The notes under the pieces are model-generated. The model was not told the DNA's origin. It ran no database searches and saw nothing but the letters and a program-made list of their open reading frames with translations. Shown here in pieces: positions 6,304-7,837 of a stretch of 7,837 bases of DNA. Each line of letters begins with the position of its first letter. The first letter of the stretch is position 1. This DNA comes from Acidobacteriota bacterium (GTDB lineage Bacteria; Acidobacteriota; Blastocatellia; Pyrinomonadales; Pyrinomonadaceae), in assembly GCA_019247865.1 (NCBI GenBank), contig JAFBAJ010000826.1:1-7837 (forward strand). The letters are read 5' to 3'. Both the position numbers and the translations under genes were made by a program.

Positions 6304-7542
6304 TTAATCCGCTCTCAAAGCTTCAATCGGGTCTAACCTTGCGGCCTTCCAGGCCGGGATGATGCCCGACAGGATGCCGATGCCGCCGGAGACCGCGACG
6401 GCCAGAATGACCGCCGTGATCGAGAGATAGGTCGGGAAGAAGACGGCCGTCAACACGCGCCCGATGATCCACGCGAGCGCGACTCCGGTGATACCGCCGA
6501 AGGCCGAGAGCGTCACCGCTTCGACCAGAAACTGCTTGAGAATATCGGCGCGCCGCGCGCCCAGAGATTTGCGGATGCCGATCTCTTTCGTCCGCTCGGT
6601 GACGGAGACGAGCATGATGTTCATAATCACGATGCCGCCGACGACGAGCGCGATGGCGGGCACGAAGATGGCGACGATAAAGACCGTCCCGAAGATGCGG
6701 TCGCGCAGTCCAGTGATGGCGTCCGGCGTGACGATGCCGAAATTGTCCTTCTCGCCCGGCGCGAGATGTCGCCGCGCGCGCATCAGAAAGCGCGCCTCAT
6801 CGACCGCGTCGTTAAAGAGCGGGTCGCTCTTTGACGTGATGACGAAGTAGAGCGAGCGATTGCGGATCAGCCCGCCGAAGTTGTTGGCGTAGGTCTTCAG
6901 TGGGAGCTGCACGAACATGTCCTGCGGCACGCCGAAGACAGTGCCCTTGGCCGTCGCCACGCCGATGACGCGATACGGAATGCCTGCGACGGTGATCTCC
7001 TGCCCGATGGCCGTGCCGGTCGGAAAGAGCTTGTTGGCGACATCCGCGCCGATGTACGCGACGCGCATCGCGGCGTCGTTCTCCGGGTCTGTAAAATAAC
7101 GCCCGTCGGCGATGTCCAGATTCTCGATGTCGGCGATGATCGGCGTCGCGCCGTCCACCGAGACCTCTTCCAGAATCTCGGTTCCGCGCTTGACCTGCAC
7201 GCGGCTCGGTCGCGCCTTCGCGCCGATCTTACCGAAGAGCGTCCCGCGCGACTTGAGATATTCGAAATCCTCCATCGTCAGGTCTTTGTTGCGGCGCTGC
7301 GCGGCGGCGATGGTGTCCGTGTCCTTGAAGTCCTCGAACGGGTTGAAACGCTGCACGGTAAAAGATTTCGCGCCGATGCCCGCGATCTTCTCGTCGATGT
7401 AGACGTTGAAGCCGTCGATCAAAGAGACGACGACCACGACCGCCGTCACGCCGATAATCATTCCCAGCAGCGTCAACGCCGAACGCAGCTTATGCGCCCA
7501 GATGGCGGACAGCGCGAGTTTTAAGGTTTCGATGAATCTCAC
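6304..7542 (-). CDS. FtsX/MacB-type ABC transporter permease, copy 2 (412 aa)
   Basis: A paralogue of the neighbouring permease with the same architecture. 'AIWAHKLRSALTLLGMIIGV' leads into span 1 (about 22-44). A periplasmic MacB_PCD-like domain of about 240 residues follows, including the strand ITVAGIPYRVIGVATAKG. Spans 2-4 lie near 284-314, 340-370 and 374-396, with VTERTKEIGIRKSLGARRAD (314-333) and the end [16 protein letters not shown]. The start codon is GTG (rc of 7540-7542). It has no Shine-Dalgarno sequence, but the protein start aligns with copy 1. A TAATAA hexamer 6 nt upstream could be a -10 element giving a leaderless transcript. It probably also lies in a run with the fragment upstream, 146 nt away across inverted repeat C. 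Substrate unknown; a separate ATPase is required. Confidence 0.93.
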   Translation of the reverse strand: MRFIETLKLALSAIWAHKLRSALTLLGMIIGVTAVVVVVSLIDGFNVYIDEKIAGIGAKSFTVQRFNPFEDFKDTDTIAAAQRRNKDLTMEDFEYLKSRGTLFGKIGAKARPSRVQVKRGTEILEEVSVDGATPIIADIENLDIADGRYFTDPENDAAMRVAYIGADVANKLFPTGTAIGQEITVAGIPYRVIGVATAKGTVFGVPQDMFVQLPLKTYANNFGGLIRNRSLYFVITSKSDPLFNDAVDEARFLMRARRHLAPGEKDNFGIVTPDAITGLRDRIFGTVFIVAIFVPAIALVVGGIVIMNIMLVSVTERTKEIGIRKSLGARRADILKQFLVEAVTLSAFGGITGVALAWIIGRVLTAVFFPTYLSITAVILAVAVSGGIGILSGIIPAWKAARLDPIEALRAD

Positions 7543-7548
7543 GACAGA

Positions 7549-7579
7549 TTATTACGGATGACTGGACTCTTTGTTTCAA
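7549..7579 (-). promoter_or_regulatory. Candidate internal promoter immediately before permease copy 2
   Basis: Minus-strand TTGAAA (rc of 7574-7579) and TAATAA (rc of 7549-7554) are 19 nt apart, and TAATAA ends 6 nt before the GTG start. A transcript from here would begin at or next to the start codon, which would account for the missing ribosome-binding site. The spacing is longer than the ideal 17 nt. Consensus reading by eye only. Confidence 0.25.
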
Positions 7580-7608
7580 CGCGGGGGCTTTCCGAATATT
7601 TAGATAAT

Positions 7609-7680
7609 CTCACGCAAAGGCGCAAAGACGCAAAGAAAGACAAATAAGTTTTCCTTTGCGTCTTTGCGCCTTTGCGTGAG
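7609..7680. repeat. Perfect word-like inverted repeat C (GCAAAG type) between permease copies 2 and 3
   Basis: The arms 7609-7635 and 7654-7680 are perfect 27-bp reverse complements, built of CGCAAAG words (left end CTCACGCAAAGGCGCAAAG). The 18-nt loop is 7636-7653. The right arm is followed by CCTGTTTTTTATT, whose complement includes the TAA stop of permease copy 3, 8 nt beyond the arm. With no mismatch in 27 bp it is the freshest-looking of the four repeats. Confidence 0.95.
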
Positions 7681-7688
7681 CCTGTTTT

Positions 7689-7837
7689 TTATTCGTAACG
7701 CAAAGACTCAATCGGGTCTAAGCGCGCGGCTTTCCACGCGGGCCAGAGGCCGAAGATGAGGCCGACGGCTGCGGAGATGCCGAGGCCGACGAAGATGGCC
7801 CACGCGGGGATGAAGGCGGGCAGTGGAGAGAAGCGGT
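7689..7837 (-). CDS. FtsX/MacB-type ABC transporter permease, copy 3 (3' fragment, runs off the right edge)
   Basis: The last 48 codons before the TAA (rc of 7689-7691) encode a final membrane span, [20 protein letters not shown], and the closing [18 protein letters not shown]. The last 20 or so residues are identical to copy 1 and differ from copy 2 (ALRAD end). At DNA level 52 bp (7714-7765) are identical to 4954-5005 in copy 1. It is transcribed before copies 2 and 1, so it may be an upstream member of the same transcript. Its length and any ATPase or adaptor partner lie outside the window. Confidence 0.9.
   Translation of the reverse strand, partial: RFSPLPAFIPAWAIFVGLGISAAVGLIFGLWPAWKAARLDPIESLRYE

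Noticed and set aside
1613..7542. Dpp-type ATPases as the energy source for the FtsX-type permeases
   Set aside because: DppD/DppF belong to the peptide-importer ATPase class with an oligopeptide C-terminal domain and pair with type I importer permeases. FtsX/MacB permeases use LolD/MacB-type ATPases, and the two gene groups are convergent.
7689..7837. Copy 3 as a broken pseudogene
   Set aside because: The visible 48 codons are intact with a normal family ending; it is cut only by the window edge.

Overview
The window is about 60% GC, gene-dense bacterial DNA. The gene set suggests Acidobacteriota, probably class Blastocatellia: a TonB tail ending EYNFNIY, a secreted FG-GAP repeat protein, a YIP1-family protein with a 'LSPAERILGVFYEPGR' segment, and tandem stand-alone FtsX/MacB-type permeases. 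This placement is inference from recalled family resemblance; no 16S rRNA or other marker lies in the window.

Layout. Positions 2-100 (+) are the 3' tail of a TonB C-terminal-domain protein, followed at once by a small DUF4177-like protein (115-378, +). Converging on it is a secreted six-repeat FG-GAP protein (461-1438, -). A 174-bp AT-rich divergent intergenic region separates that gene from a dppD-dppF-like pair of peptide ABC-transporter ATPases (1613-2659 and 2704-3693, +). A 206-bp structured leader precedes a seven-TM YIP1-family membrane protein (3900-4823, +). Converging on this from the right is a minus-strand run of three paralogous FtsX/MacB-type ABC permeases. In transcription order they are a 3' fragment (7689-7837), a complete 412-aa copy (6304-7542) and a complete 416-aa copy (4929-6179). 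No tRNA, rRNA, CRISPR array or transposase was seen.

How the genes relate. DppD and DppF would power a DppBC- or OppBC-type peptide importer, but no permease or binding-protein gene is present here. The three FtsX-type permeases have no ATPase of their own and would need a MacB/LolD-type ATPase from outside the window; the Dpp-type ATPases are a different class and are unlikely partners.

The least ordinary part of the window is intergenic. Four inverted repeats occupy the dppD/dppF junction, the yip1/permease convergence and both permease-permease gaps. Their arms are built of short reiterated words (CACAGAG, GCAAAGGC/GCAAAGAC, CCTTTGG/GGTCTTTG). The arms differ in sequence but the build is the same: arms of about 25-36 bp, an AT-rich or unstructured loop, and a T-run followed by A just past the right arm. 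At three sites the complement of that T-run/A supplies or abuts the TAA stop of a permease. At the fourth the left arm encodes the last 12 codons of DppD and the right arm ends 10 nt before the dppF ATG.
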